A DNA stretch of 64,000 nt, taken from assembly GCA_030560485.1 (NCBI GenBank), contig JAKTTS010000022.1:1-64000 (forward strand), written 5' to 3'. This document shows, piece after piece, positions 9,348 to 19,569 of this stretch (positions are counted from its first letter, which is position 1; the number at the start of each line of letters is the position of its first letter). A program made the position numbers and the translations under genes. This DNA is from Ascoidea tarda (nom. inval.) (Eukaryota > Ascomycota > Saccharomycetes > Ascoideales > Ascoideaceae). Below the pieces are notes generated by a model. The model was not told where the DNA came from and made no database searches. It worked only from the letters and a program-made list of their open reading frames with translations.

Positions 9348-9703
9348 GTTCTGGTAATTGATGCAAAATACAGAAGAAGCTAACAAGAAAGAAGAAGAAA
9401 AAGCAAAGAATGTAAAAGCCAAAGACTGAGATTCATTGATCAATTGATCTCAACATCTCTCTCCTTTTGAAATTCTTCCTTCATCAGAAGCGAAAACACT
9501 ACGATACCAGTTCTAACCAGCACGTGATCGAATTATGACCAAATGTGTGGTAACAATAGATCGTGTCTGGCTATGTGAAACAGCTCATGTGTATGCGTTT
9601 TGATGCAGAGATGCACAAGCGCCACTATTATAAAATGTTTTTACTTGCAGCCGTATAAAAAGAGAATAAATTAAAACAAATGGGGCATGGTTGATTTTGT
9701 TGA
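9348..9703. promoter_or_regulatory. VPS5 upstream region with CACGTG E-box
   Basis: 356 bases between the VPS5 start and the NUP133 stop. The palindromic CACGTG at 9521-9526 (in CAGCACGTGATC) is the core bound by Cbf1/Pho4-type bHLH proteins in yeasts. It lies about 175 bases upstream of the VPS5 start. The site is seen in the sequence; its use is inferred. The rest is plain AT-rich sequence. Confidence 0.4.
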
Positions 9704-12700
9704 TCAGCTTTCAATATGAAGAGCTTGATAATTGACCACATCTGTGTTTCCCGATGCCTTTTGTGCAGCAGATATGATTGCCTTGACTGTGCTGTCGAAA
9801 TCTAGCTCTTGCACAAGTTTGCCAAGTTCTTCGTTTTCGGCCAGTAGTTCTTTTTGCAAAACAGTTAGTTCTGGCTGCGAGAGATTTGAAGAGTACCTTC
9901 GAATGACCTGCTCTGTTGTTAGGTTTTGCACCAAATCACTAACATTTGGTAGAGGGATCAAATTGTCTTTGGTAAACAAGCCGTCCTTGAAACCAATGAA
10001 TAATGTAATGTACAAAACTGTTTTTTCGATTTCTCTTTTCATCAAATTCTCTGATGTGTTATTATTTTTAGTAATTTTTCTCCAATCATTGGATAAGATC
10101 GCTCTTTTCCAAATTAATTTAAAATTATTTTGTTTATCAGCATTAGTAGAGGAATTATTCAACTTTAAAGCTTTAGAAAAATTTAGCTTCATTCTATTAG
10201 ATAAGATATCGACTAAAGTCAAACAATCAATTAATTCATTTGCATTTAATTGTTTCTGTTTTAAAATTCTAAAAATAGAAGACTTTAATAATTTGGTTAG
10301 TATAACGTAATTTTTCTTTTGCAAATTTGTTAATAGTTCTTTGGTTAACATATCAGTTTGAATTGAGTAATCCTTTTCATTTTCATTCTGTTTGATATTA
10401 GTTTCATCAGCATTTTGAATTTCTTGCAATTCAATATTGTTATTAGCATCTACAAATGTGATTAATTCTTTATAAAATTCTTGCTGAATATTGATAAATT
10501 GCAAATTTTCTTCAATATTTAAAAATGAGTCATTTAATTCATTATTTCCTTCAGATATTAAGCCTTGTTCTGTTGCAGCTAACAATCCTAATTTTGAAAT
10601 TGAAAATTGCAATTTTTTGTTACTGATTAAATCATCCGTATTATTTGCAACATTGAATAATGTTTTTGAAGCATTTAAATAATCTTCGTCTAGAATATCT
10701 CTTATCCAAGATATTCTTCCAAGGTTATTATTTTGCAAGTATTCTTTCAAGTAGATATTGTGTTCGGGAAAATCTATTAATAGTGATTGTAATTTATCAG
10801 TGTAAACATAATAACTGTATAATGTTTTAGCAAATTCGTAGCCGAATTTTTTAAAGTAGTAGTCATATTTCTGTTTAAGTTGATCTGAATTATTTGACTT
10901 ATCTCTTTCATCTTCTAGGATTTCAACTAGGGATTTCAAGTCTCTAAATTCTTCGGATAATTTTAATGCAATATCTTTAGCGCCGACTAGTACCAATGAT
11001 TTAATCCATATACCGATGTTTCTTTCGTATTGGGATTGATAAATTTCGATTTTTTCTTGAATTAGTTTAGTTAATGGCTGTGAATTTAACCAAGACAATA
11101 CTAGTGAGTATGAGAATAGGAGAACTTCACATAGTGATATCAAGTTGTTTGATATTTCTTTAAATTCGTTAATATTATTGGTGTCGTTGGTAAGATCATT
11201 AATGTTGACTATTGAGAATTCGTCGATATTTGTGTGAGTGACATTTTTGATAATGTCAAAATAGGCATGGAATAGTTGATTTATTGTTAATGAGATGTCA
11301 TTTTGATACAACAAGGGTGTAGATTCTGAGGAAATGTCTTTATTCAAGTTGAATAGGTTATATTTTATTTCAATTTCTGTAGCAATGATTCCTTCTTTGA
11401 TGGCACTGATGGCGATAAGAACAGCGGCTTTGATGTAGTTTAAATTTTTTGAGGCAATTAAACGAGATATAATGGTGGTTAAAAGAGGTATGATTTTTTT
11501 GATATTAAAACAGAAGAATTGCTTTGACAAGGCAAAGGTGTCGTTATTTTGGATTGAGTTTTTAGACAAGATGTGATTGAAAGAGTCAACAAAGATGGAA
11601 GATAAATTGTTGTCTTTAGAAGTGAGGGCTTGTTCAAAAAAGGGCCATAAATTGGAAGCGGCAGATATTATTTGGATATCAGAGACTAGGGATAGCTTTG
11701 ATTGGATAGTTATGTCGTCTAGAAAGTAAATGGAGACGTATTTAGCGAGAGATAGTAGTTTTGAGTGTCTTAGTTGGAGATGGTCAGGTATTGAAGCTAG
11801 ATGAGGGGGTAGGTAAATTGAAGAGGAGTTTAGGAGAGATTTTGAGACAGATAGGATTGATTGTTGAATTTGGGAGGAATTGATTGATAGGCCATTTGGG
11901 ACGTTGAATAGGATTGGGTTTTGTTTGTTGAAGCCGTAAAAGACAGCTTGTTCGATGTGAGAGATTAGGAAGGATAAGATGTTGAATTTTTCTTGATTTG
12001 GGATTGAGGTTGAATCTGAGTCTGAGTTGTTGAGAAGAGAATCTGAGGAGGTGTGTTGAGAGGGATTTTCGTTTATTAAAATGTTGTCGTTAAATCTTTC
12101 AATTCTTAAGGTGCCAGAGTCCTTTGAGATAATTAATACGGATGGATTTTGGATAGGATGGTTATTTTTGTATTTTTGATCTTCATAACTGGAGCCAATG
12201 ATTTGTATATTTGATTTGAAAAAGATGACATCTTCCCATTTTATTTTGTTTTTTAGGTTGTGGTTTAGTTCTGAGATGATGTCTGTTAGTACAATGGCAT
12301 TATCAAACACGATAAAGGCGGTTGATTGAGGAGAGGGGATGTATAAAGAGGGAGTTTTGATGTAGGGAGTGTTGAAGCAACGTATTCTGAAAGCTGAGAA
12401 GACGCTGAATTCCTTTTCTTCTAGTTTGATTGTGAATAGAATGTAAGTTAGTTTGTTGTTTTCGGAATTGTCATTATGTTTTAGAGCAGATAAGATTAAG
12501 AAGACGTCAAAGTTTTTGTTTTTTATGGGGCAGGAGTCTAGGATTTGAAGTTGAATGTTTAGATATAGATCTTTGATGTAGTTGAGGAGGATGGAGTAGA
12601 TTGAGGAGCTGAATATTTTGAAGGATTGGTTGTTTCTTGAGCAGTTCCAGATTGATAGGTTGCCGTTGGTGGATAAGAAGGATAGTTTGATTGAGCCATG

Positions 12701-13462
12701 GCCTAAGGACTTGATGGAATTTATGGATATGATGGAGTTTTGTTTTGAGTGGAAGAGGTTGTAGTTGTAATAAAAGAAGTTTAGGTTTGAGTTGATTAGG
12801 TCGTAGCAGGATAGCTGAGGTTTTCCGGAAGAGTCTTTCAAGGATAGGAGGGAGATTCTGTTGAAGTTTGTTGCAATTACTATTCCAATAGGTTCGATGT
12901 TTTTTGCAAGGGAGACGTATTCGTTTTTGTTTAGATTTAGGTTGATCGAGATATCGTTGTTGTTTGAAAGTAGCTGTAGTTCGTTTGCGGAGGTGATCGA
13001 GGTGTAGTAGTTGATGAAACCGGAGGATGGGTTAATGAGTAGTAAGCCTGGATCGACACTTTCAGCAGGAGGAGCGATTAGCAAAGCAATTGGCAAGCGT
13101 TTTTTGTTGTCGCTGCTGTCGTGGCTGTTTGGAATTGGTAGGATTATTGTGTATGGATCTGATTCAACAGAGGTGTAATTCCATATGTAGACATTTTTAA
13201 AGGAGGAGAGAGTAGCGAATTTTGTGGATTGATCAAAAGAGGCGACTAGATTTGAATTGAGGTTTTTGTTTCGTAAAATGGATGGGATGGCGTTGAATCT
13301 AGATACAGAATAATTTGAGTTTTTTGTCAATTGAGTGGAGTTTGATAGTAGATTGTTTTCATCAGGCAAAGAGTTTGAGAGTAGTTTTGTTTTGATGGCA
13401 GATGAATTTTGAGAAGTTGAAGATCTTTGAGTTGACGAAGAAGCCTTGTTTATTGAGAACAT
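9704..13462 (-). CDS. NUP133: Nup133-like nuclear pore scaffold protein
   Basis: Predicted 1,252-aa subunit of the Y-shaped Nup84 complex, which coats the curved membrane of the nuclear pore. After a Ser/Asn-rich tail of about 55 residues comes a region read as a seven-bladed beta-propeller, with ATLSSFKNVYIWNYTS as its most telling block. The second half is an all-helical stack typical of Nup133/Nup155, ending near VKAIISAAQKASG. Family length fits (S. cerevisiae Nup133 is 1,157 aa). The ATG at 13462 (MFSINKAS) is the only sensible start. The 3' end lies upstream of VPS5 in tandem. Codon use shifts along the gene, the N-terminal part being richer in TTG/GTT-type wobble than the C-terminal part. 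Confidence 0.9.
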   Translation of the reverse strand: MFSINKASSSTQRSSTSQNSSAIKTKLLSNSLPDENNLLSNSTQLTKNSNYSVSRFNAIPSILRNKNLNSNLVASFDQSTKFATLSSFKNVYIWNYTSVESDPYTIILPIPNSHDSSDNKKRLPIALLIAPPAESVDPGLLLINPSSGFINYYTSITSANELQLLSNNNDISINLNLNKNEYVSLAKNIEPIGIVIATNFNRISLLSLKDSSGKPQLSCYDLINSNLNFFYYNYNLFHSKQNSIISINSIKSLGHGSIKLSFLSTNGNLSIWNCSRNNQSFKIFSSSIYSILLNYIKDLYLNIQLQILDSCPIKNKNFDVFLILSALKHNDNSENNKLTYILFTIKLEEKEFSVFSAFRIRCFNTPYIKTPSLYIPSPQSTAFIVFDNAIVLTDIISELNHNLKNKIKWEDVIFFKSNIQIIGSSYEDQKYKNNHPIQNPSVLIISKDSGTLRIERFNDNILINENPSQHTSSDSLLNNSDSDSTSIPNQEKFNILSFLISHIEQAVFYGFNKQNPILFNVPNGLSINSSQIQQSILSVSKSLLNSSSIYLPPHLASIPDHLQLRHSKLLSLAKYVSIYFLDDITIQSKLSLVSDIQIISAASNLWPFFEQALTSKDNNLSSIFVDSFNHILSKNSIQNNDTFALSKQFFCFNIKKIIPLLTTIISRLIASKNLNYIKAAVLIAISAIKEGIIATEIEIKYNLFNLNKDISSESTPLLYQNDISLTINQLFHAYFDIIKNVTHTNIDEFSIVNINDLTNDTNNINEFKEISNNLISLCEVLLFSYSLVLSWLNSQPLTKLIQEKIEIYQSQYERNIGIWIKSLVLVGAKDIALKLSEEFRDLKSLVEILEDERDKSNNSDQLKQKYDYYFKKFGYEFAKTLYSYYVYTDKLQSLLIDFPEHNIYLKEYLQNNNLGRISWIRDILDEDYLNASKTLFNVANNTDDLISNKKLQFSISKLGLLAATEQGLISEGNNELNDSFLNIEENLQFINIQQEFYKELITFVDANNNIELQEIQNADETNIKQNENEKDYSIQTDMLTKELLTNLQKKNYVILTKLLKSSIFRILKQKQLNANELIDCLTLVDILSNRMKLNFSKALKLNNSSTNADKQNNFKLIWKRAILSNDWRKITKNNNTSENLMKREIEKTVLYITLFIGFKDGLFTKDNLIPLPNVSDLVQNLTTEQVIRRYSSNLSQPELTVLQKELLAENEELGKLVQELDFDSTVKAIISAAQKASGNTDVVNYQALHIES

Positions 13463-13634
13463 TATTAAGTATAATTAAATATAATTAAGTGTAATTAAAT
13501 GTAATCAAGTGTAATAAATGAATGGACGAATAGTTGTTAGAATATTGAATATTGTTATAATATTCGTATTCAATTAGCTAGTTAATAACGATATTGAATA
13601 TTGATGTTTTGATATTGAAAAATCTTTCAAATAT

Positions 13635-13642
13635 TTACCCGG
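13635..13642 (+). promoter_or_regulatory. Reb1-like site TTACCCGG
   Basis: TTACCCGG matches the Reb1 consensus TTACCCG and lies about 175 bases upstream of the NUP133 start, a usual distance for a nucleosome-positioning general regulatory factor in yeasts. A second TTACCCG occurs at 54412 in the aminopeptidase/DBP5 promoter. Use in this species is inferred. Confidence 0.35.
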
Positions 13643-13648
13643 TTGTAC

Positions 13649-13692
13649 GCCACACCAGCCTTTTGATTACGGAAAAAGGCTGGTATTGTGGC
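13649..13692. repeat. Strong imperfect hairpin upstream of NUP133
   Basis: CCAGCCTTTT at 13655-13664 pairs perfectly with AAAAGGCTGG at 13674-13683 across a 9-base loop. The outer GCCACA (13649-13654) pairs with TGTGGC (13687-13692), with a 3-base bulge on one side. The total is 16 base pairs within 44 bases. It sits a few bases from the Reb1-like site. It could be a protein-binding palindrome, a structured leader, or a terminator-like element of an unannotated transcript. Confidence 0.7.
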
Positions 13693-14690
13693 TAGTTATT
13701 TGATCGTGATATTGGCGTGACATTGGCGTGATTTCGGTTTTGTTTTTCCCTTGAGATGTTTTCGAGAGGATGTAGAAGGGTGCAGAAAACTTCCAGGGAA
13801 TGGCCATGGAGATAGGTCTGGGAGAACACAAATGAAACAGGAAACTTAATGGAGCAGATAAATGGAAGCAGTCGCTTAACTGCCAATAAAAGAGACAAAA
13901 GAAGAAGAAAGATGAAATGAAGTGAGTAGAAATACAACGAGGGCGGTACGAACAACTGCTGCAAGCAAAAGGAGAGAAGAGGAAGGAAAAGAAGAGAAAA
14001 GAGGTATGGGTATTGTTGAAGGAAAAAACAAAAAGAACAAGAAGAGAAGCGAGTTGGCTGCTCAGACAAAGATTCGTATGAACACAGGGAAAAGAAAGGA
14101 TTTTCGGTTGATGGAAACGAGCGCGACGAGAGAACGGAAGTGTACCAAAGGCAAGGGGGGAGGCGAGAGCAAACGAGCGGACAGAATGGAGTGGCAATGA
14201 GCAACCGAGCACTTTGGAAGGGAATGGAAGGTGAAAACGGCACGATAAACAGCAACACGCAGACGCGAATAGAGTTCTGCCAACCGGTTTGAGACTCAGA
14301 CCCGCCGTTGGGAACGTTGACAGTGCGTGGTTGAGACCAGGTCGGTGAAGGGCCGAGCAGAAGGTGCAGCTCCTGTTTCGTCGTGTGTGTGCGTGGAAGG
14401 AAAGACGCGCGACACAAACACGCTTTTGCCCAGGCTGGCGGCAGCGGCAGCAGCGGTGGACGAGGAATGGGAAGCAGCGGCAGCAGCAGCAGCAGCGGCA
14501 GCAGCGTGGCGTCTGGGGCCTGCGCGTCGAGGTGCGCGGCGCAAGCGGGAGCCTGGGGGAGCAACGGCCGCTGCAAAGCTGGCGCTGGCACACCCAGGAT
14601 TTGGAGCGGGCTCAGCGCTTAGCAGAAGGGACGAGGCCCGAAGAGGAGGGAAGAGGCCTGGGAGAAAGAAGAAGAGGAATTGACATATAA
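13693..14690. other. GC-rich, purine-rich non-coding island
   Basis: Part of the 2.3-kb gap between NUP133 and the Whi5-like gene. From about 13,920 the plus strand is purine-rich (GAA/GAG tracts), and from about 14,100 it becomes clearly GC-rich, with a GCAGCG/GCAGCA triplet run around 14,468-14,510. Many overlapping open frames in all phases are a by-product of missing AT-rich stop codons. None resembles a known protein. The island ends just before a TATAAA at 14686. Confidence 0.6.
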
Positions 14691-15741
14691 ACTACTCGAA
14701 TCCTCTTTTTCCTCAACTCTTTTATATTTCAGAGTTCTTCCTGCTTTGTGTTTCCATCTTCTTCTCTTGTTATACTCTTGTGTTTGCACTGTTTCCCAAC
14801 AGCTGCTCTCTTCCTGCTTCTCCTGCTCTTCATTTGCTTTCCTCATCCGTCTTCCAGCAAAGGCTCCAAGCCCAAAGCTCCAACCACTTCATTGCAACGC
14901 TCTGTTTCATCATCTCCTGTCTTTAAACTTTGATAGTTACAAGAAGTGATCCATTGGAACATTCCTCTGTCAGCTTTTGGCTCCTCCAAGTTTATTCCAA
15001 ATCTTTTTTTGACTCTCTCTCCATCCAATATCTATCAACCTACAAACCAAGCTAACCAAACTAAAATAATCTAAAATACTCTAAAATATATTAATTTAAA
15101 AATAAAAACGATTTCATTTTACCTGCTATTCTCAAACAACCTAACCACTGAACCACCACCTACTTTAATCTCTTATATCCAATACTCGATCGCCATTACC
15201 CATCCTTATCCAAATATCGATCCCTTTTTGTTTTATTCTCTTTGGCTCCCTATTACATCTCATTAACCAGTTCCAACTTATCTCGTTTCAATCTGTTCTC
15301 TTTCAATTCAATTCAACCTAATTTCATTTTTTGGTTTCTCAGTTTCATTTATTTTTTTTCTTCTTCCTTACTATCATTATCATCATTTCTATTTAATATA
15401 ATTACTAATATCAATATCAATATCATATTCCTATTTCTATTTTCATCTCTATTTCCATCTCTGTTACAATTATCTGGTTTTTTAATCTTTGATCCAATAC
15501 CATAATCATAATCATAATCATAATCATAATCATAATCACAACATCTCTTTATTTTTTTAAATATTCTTACCAAATAACAAAAAAAATCTCTTGATAATCT
15601 ATTTATTCTCTAACTATTTACCTCAAATATTATCACATCATTCATTTTGTTATTATCTCACTACTCTATCACTTTATCACTTTACCATTTGATTAAATAA
15701 AAATCATTTATAACCTTCTCTCTCTATTATCCCATCTCACA
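14691..15741 (+). promoter_or_regulatory. Pyrimidine-rich leader or promoter of the Whi5-like gene
   Basis: About 1 kb of CT-rich plus strand between the TATAAA at 14686-14691 and the ATG at 15742. If transcription starts near that TATA box, the mRNA would have a leader of about 1 kb with several short upstream ORFs; a nearer start is equally possible. A (CATAAT)n microsatellite lies at 15501-15539. No protein-coding gene is supported. Confidence 0.4.
15501..15539 (+). repeat. (CATAAT)n microsatellite, about 6.5 copies
   Basis: A tandem hexamer run about 200 bases upstream of the Whi5-like start. Low-complexity DNA of this kind is common in the intergenic regions of this window. Confidence 0.9.
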
Positions 15742-17286
15742 ATGAACTCAAGAAAAGCTACTAAAGATAAAATGAACATATCAAATCTAACTAACAAAGA
15801 CGACAAACCCTCTAGTTTTTCCAGATCCCTAAAACAAATCCTTAACCCTTCCTCTCCAAAATTAATCTCAACAAAATTATTCTCAAAAGAAATCACAAGA
15901 CACAATAGACTGTCCTCTCCTATAAAAAATTCCTTCAACTTTAACGACATCGATAATTCAAACAAACAAAACATCTCTAGATTTAACAGACTATCTCTAC
16001 CTTCAACTCCTTCTCCCCCTCCTCCTCCTCCTCCTCCCCAAACTCCATCCATTCCTTCCGCTAATCTCAAGGCTCAATTTGCTTCTCCTGACATTTCCTC
16101 CTCCTTTTTCTCCGTCCCTGCTTCGCCTGGCTTCATCTCCGGCTCAAAGAGAACAATATCTGGCTCCATCAAACTAAATAACGTCCCACAAACTCCACAC
16201 CAATTCCCTCTTAACATCAACTCGGAAAACGAATTTGAAAACGAAAACGATGAACAATACGAAAATACTCTAGACAACCTAGGCCTTCTAAAATCCCCCA
16301 AACAGGACTACGGCTCTTCTCAAGATATACTAAACTCCCCAGAAAAATTACAAGAAATCACCTCAACCTTAAAACACAACCTATCATCTGTCTACCTAAA
16401 ACTTCAAAACAACAATGAAAACCAAAAATGGAAAATATCAAAACATCAGTCCCTACCAACAAACTTTCTGCAAAATAACATTTTCCAAAATATCAATCTT
16501 TCTAATCAAAATAACACCAACAACAACAAGTCAAAACACAAACTAAATAGACACTCATACATTGACAAAACAAAGCTCCTGAACCAGTTAAATATCTCCC
16601 CAATCGACGATAACGATCGTCCTTCAAGATCGAACTTACTCGCCGAATCTCCCCTAAGATCAACAAACTCTTCAAGGCACTCTTCCAGCTCAAGACGCTC
16701 AAATCTTAGCAGTAACCCTCATCGCCACGCCATATACGTCCCACAATCCGTAGAATTCAACTTGGCCTCCCTAGCAAACTCTCCCAGACAATTTCAAAAC
16801 ATAAACAACACTTCCAGTGATCTCATATACAACCATGCCGACGAATCTCATATCTTGTCCGCCGATGATGCCTTCTTAGCTGCTATCTCTAGATCCAAAT
16901 TCGACAACAAAATTATTTCCAATACCAATACTAACACAATCACAAACAAAAACTCAAACACAATCGCCACTAACAATCACGACAACACCAACAATAACAA
17001 TCCAAATAACGACAACATAATAGTCGAATCCCCAGACCAAGAAATAACGCTTGAAAACACAAAGTCTACCTCAAATTCTCCACACAACAAAACCATCCCT
17101 GCATACATCCTACCAAAAAAAGAAAACGATTTAGAAGAATCCTCTGCTGAAAAACAGGCAATAGAATCTCTTATGGCAATTTCAAACTCCCACAACTTAA
17201 ATAACTTTCACAAAAGAACTCCCCCAAGAGACTCAACTATCCACAGCCTATTGAATAGTGACCTGGATATTCCATCTAATAAATAA
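15742..17286 (+). CDS. Probable Whi5/Nrm1-type G1/S transcriptional repressor
   Basis: Predicted 514-aa, almost wholly disordered protein rich in Ser, Asn and Pro. Two features suggest the Whi5 family, whose members bind SBF/MBF and hold back Start until Cdk1-cyclin phosphorylates them. The first is a short helix at about residues 205-230 (TLKHNLSSVYLKLQNN, then W) that fits the family's L-K-x-x-L-x-x-A/Y-x-x-K-V/L motif. The second is at least ten SP/TP sites spread along the chain (SSPKL, LKSPK, LNSPE, AESPLR, ANSPR, RTPPR and others). A polyproline run lies near residue 95, and HRHAIYVPQSVEF may be a second conserved block. Alternatives are an unrelated CDK-regulated disordered protein. 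The long regulatory upstream region would suit a tightly controlled gene. The name is withheld because the family match rests on one short motif. Confidence 0.5.
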   Translation: MNSRKATKDKMNISNLTNKDDKPSSFSRSLKQILNPSSPKLISTKLFSKEITRHNRLSSPIKNSFNFNDIDNSNKQNISRFNRLSLPSTPSPPPPPPPPQTPSIPSANLKAQFASPDISSSFFSVPASPGFISGSKRTISGSIKLNNVPQTPHQFPLNINSENEFENENDEQYENTLDNLGLLKSPKQDYGSSQDILNSPEKLQEITSTLKHNLSSVYLKLQNNNENQKWKISKHQSLPTNFLQNNIFQNINLSNQNNTNNNKSKHKLNRHSYIDKTKLLNQLNISPIDDNDRPSRSNLLAESPLRSTNSSRHSSSSRRSNLSSNPHRHAIYVPQSVEFNLASLANSPRQFQNINNTSSDLIYNHADESHILSADDAFLAAISRSKFDNKIISNTNTNTITNKNSNTIATNNHDNTNNNNPNNDNIIVESPDQEITLENTKSTSNSPHNKTIPAYILPKKENDLEESSAEKQAIESLMAISNSHNLNNFHKRTPPRDSTIHSLLNSDLDIPSNK

Positions 17287-18025
17287 CTTATCCCATAACG
17301 ATAATGAATAACGAATCCGCTCAATAAATTCATTCAAAATTCTTTAATCTAAATTCTAATTCTAATTCTAATTTTACTGTTTTTTCATCTTAACGAGATT
17401 TTTTTTTTTCCTTTTCCTTTTCCTCTTTTTCTTCTGGGGGTTGATTTGTGAGTGTTTTTGTAAATATTGTGATTTGTGATGGTGCAATTGTTTCCAATTC
17501 AATGCTGATCTTTTCTCCTATTGTTTTCCGATCATTCACGCTCCTTTAATGTTAAACGTCATACCATCGTTGGTTTTTTTTTGATCTTTTGTTTACTGTT
17601 AATTTCTTTCGTCTTGTTTTGTTTTTTATTTTCAATATTTACTTCTTTCACTAAAACTAGAGTTTTTTTCTAATTTTTCTTATTGTCTTTGCCTTTTCTT
17701 TTCTTTCTTTTCTTGTCTTCCTTTACTAATTGTACATTTCGAAACACAAATCTCTGTCTTGTTTCTGTAATTTTCATCTCTGAGATCAACATCAACTTGC
17801 TGCATCTCGTTGTCGATGTCCAAATCCGCCGAAACTGCTTCCGTTTTGCGCTCTCAAACCTTATCCCCAACCTCTAATCAGCCTGTTTTGACTCATTTGC
17901 TGCTTCTTTTTGCCTGTGGCTCGCCTTTCCACTGTTTTCCTTGCTCTGATATCGACCTATATATCGAGAAATGTCTCCATTGCAAAATGCAATCCAACAC
18001 TGAAAAATAGGCTCTTCAAACCAAA
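17287..18025. other. Intergenic region upstream of the transporter
   Basis: About 740 bases: the AT-rich 3' flank of the Whi5-like gene, then a CT-rich stretch with T-tracts up to the transporter start. The short frames at 17,683-18,010 have no recognisable product. No TATA box or known motif stands out. Confidence 0.5.
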
Positions 18026-19498
18026 ATGTCGCTTGCCAACACAACCGTAGCTGGTTCAAAAATACATGCCCAGGGCTACTCCCAGCAGGACGCTGAAGAC
18101 CCTCCTCCAGATGGTGGTTATGGCTGAGTCTGTGCGATATGTTCCATGTTTCTTCTTTTCTCAACATGGGGAGCCAACTCCTCCTATGGCGTGGTGCTTG
18201 AATACTATATCGAAAGCAACTACTACACAGATGAAGCTAGTCAATACGACTATGCGTTGATCGTCAGCATGGTTGGCTTTCTAGGCCAGTTTTTAGCACC
18301 GGTAGCCTTGGTATGCACTGAAATGTTTGGTATCAGGAAAACAATCTTTTTCGGAATCTTGGTCCAGACTCTTGGCTATATCCTAGCAAGCTTTTGCAAT
18401 CACATTTGGCAATTGTATATCTGCCAGGGGCTATTGCTTGGTATAGCCTTTGCCTTTATTTTTATTCCCCCAACTATGACTTTATCAAGTTGGTTTTTGC
18501 ACAAAAGAGGTGTGGCCACTGGAATCTCCTCTGCAGGCGCTGGTTTGGGAGGTATAGTTTTCTCGCTATCAATAGACTCAATCATAAAAGCAAGTGGTGA
18601 TCATAAATGGGCTCTAAGATATCTTGGTTTATCAACATGTGTCATTTCTGTAATATGTGCACTGTTAATCCGATTCAGAAAACCTAAAGACATACCCAAA
18701 TTCACCTTCGACAATTTGAACCAAAAAATAAAAAAAATGTTCAATTGGAAAAAAATTAATCTACCAACGGTGTATATTGCCCTATGGTTTTCAACAATTA
18801 TTATCGGTTACACTTTGCTTCTATTCACTCTTTCCTCTTATGCAACTTCTATTGGTCTAACAAGTTCTCAGGGTTCTATTTTGACTGCGATTTTAAATGC
18901 ATCACAAACAGTTGGCAGACCATGCATGGGTCTATTAGCAGATTTCTTGGGAAGAATAAATACTTGCCTTTTACTAACAGTTTTTAATTCTCTTATGATA
19001 TTTGCTTTTTGGACAAATGCATCAAATTTCACCTCATTAATCATCTTTTCTTTAATTATTGGTCTAACAATAGGTATTGGAAGTGCTTTATCTCCAGCAC
19101 TTTGCACTGATAATGTAGAAGCCGATCTTCAAAATTCCTCTTATTCTTTTATAAATATACTTGTTGGTATTAATAGTTTATTTCCAACAGTTGTTGCCTT
19201 AAAATTAAAGGATCCCAATTTATCTAACCCTTTTTTTAATACTCAAATATTTTGTGGTTGCACTTTTGCTGTAGGAGCAATATTCTTGATTATTTTTAGA
19301 GAATGGAAACTAAGAAAAATCATTACCATTAAATACGATTCTTTGTTGAACAACAATTGCAATAAAGATGAAAAAAATAATTCCAGTAAAAATATATTAC
19401 TAATCACTGACCAAGAAGAATTAGGAAAATGTGAAAAAATACTAAAAAAAAATTTGTTATCTTATGTAGTTAGAATTTTCTATCCTTTAAAAATTTAA
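18026..19498 (+). CDS. MCH-type MFS monocarboxylate transporter homologue, TGA at codon 34
   Basis: Major-facilitator protein of the monocarboxylate-porter (Mch/Esbp6) family, with about 12 membrane spans. The N terminus reads MSLANTTVAGSK and leads to PPPDGGYG, then TGA, then VCAICSMFLLFSTWG. In this family the motif is DGGYGW, so the TGA (18125-18127) stands exactly where Trp (TGG) is expected, one base away. The rest of the frame is intact for 450 residues from ATG 18146 to the stop. It includes the loop GVATGISSAGAGLGG and the GRPCMGLLADFLGR motif between the halves. Options are a recent nonsense mutation (a young pseudogene), an assembly error, or translation from 18146, which would lose part of the first span. 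The base after TGA is G, not the C of strong TGA-CTA read-through sites. There is a long C-terminal cytosolic tail. Confidence 0.8.
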
Positions 19499-19569
19499 CC
19501 TTGATTGACCATTTTATAGATTTCAATAAAAAAATTAAAAATTACCGAGATAAAATAAACAGTTGAAAA

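Noticed and set aside
13667-14690. Several overlapping open frames on both strands (up to about 300 codons), including Cys/Arg-rich, Ala-rich and Ser/Gly-rich products
   Set aside because: They occupy every phase of one GC-rich, low-complexity island, resemble no family, and are explained by the lack of AT-rich stop codons.
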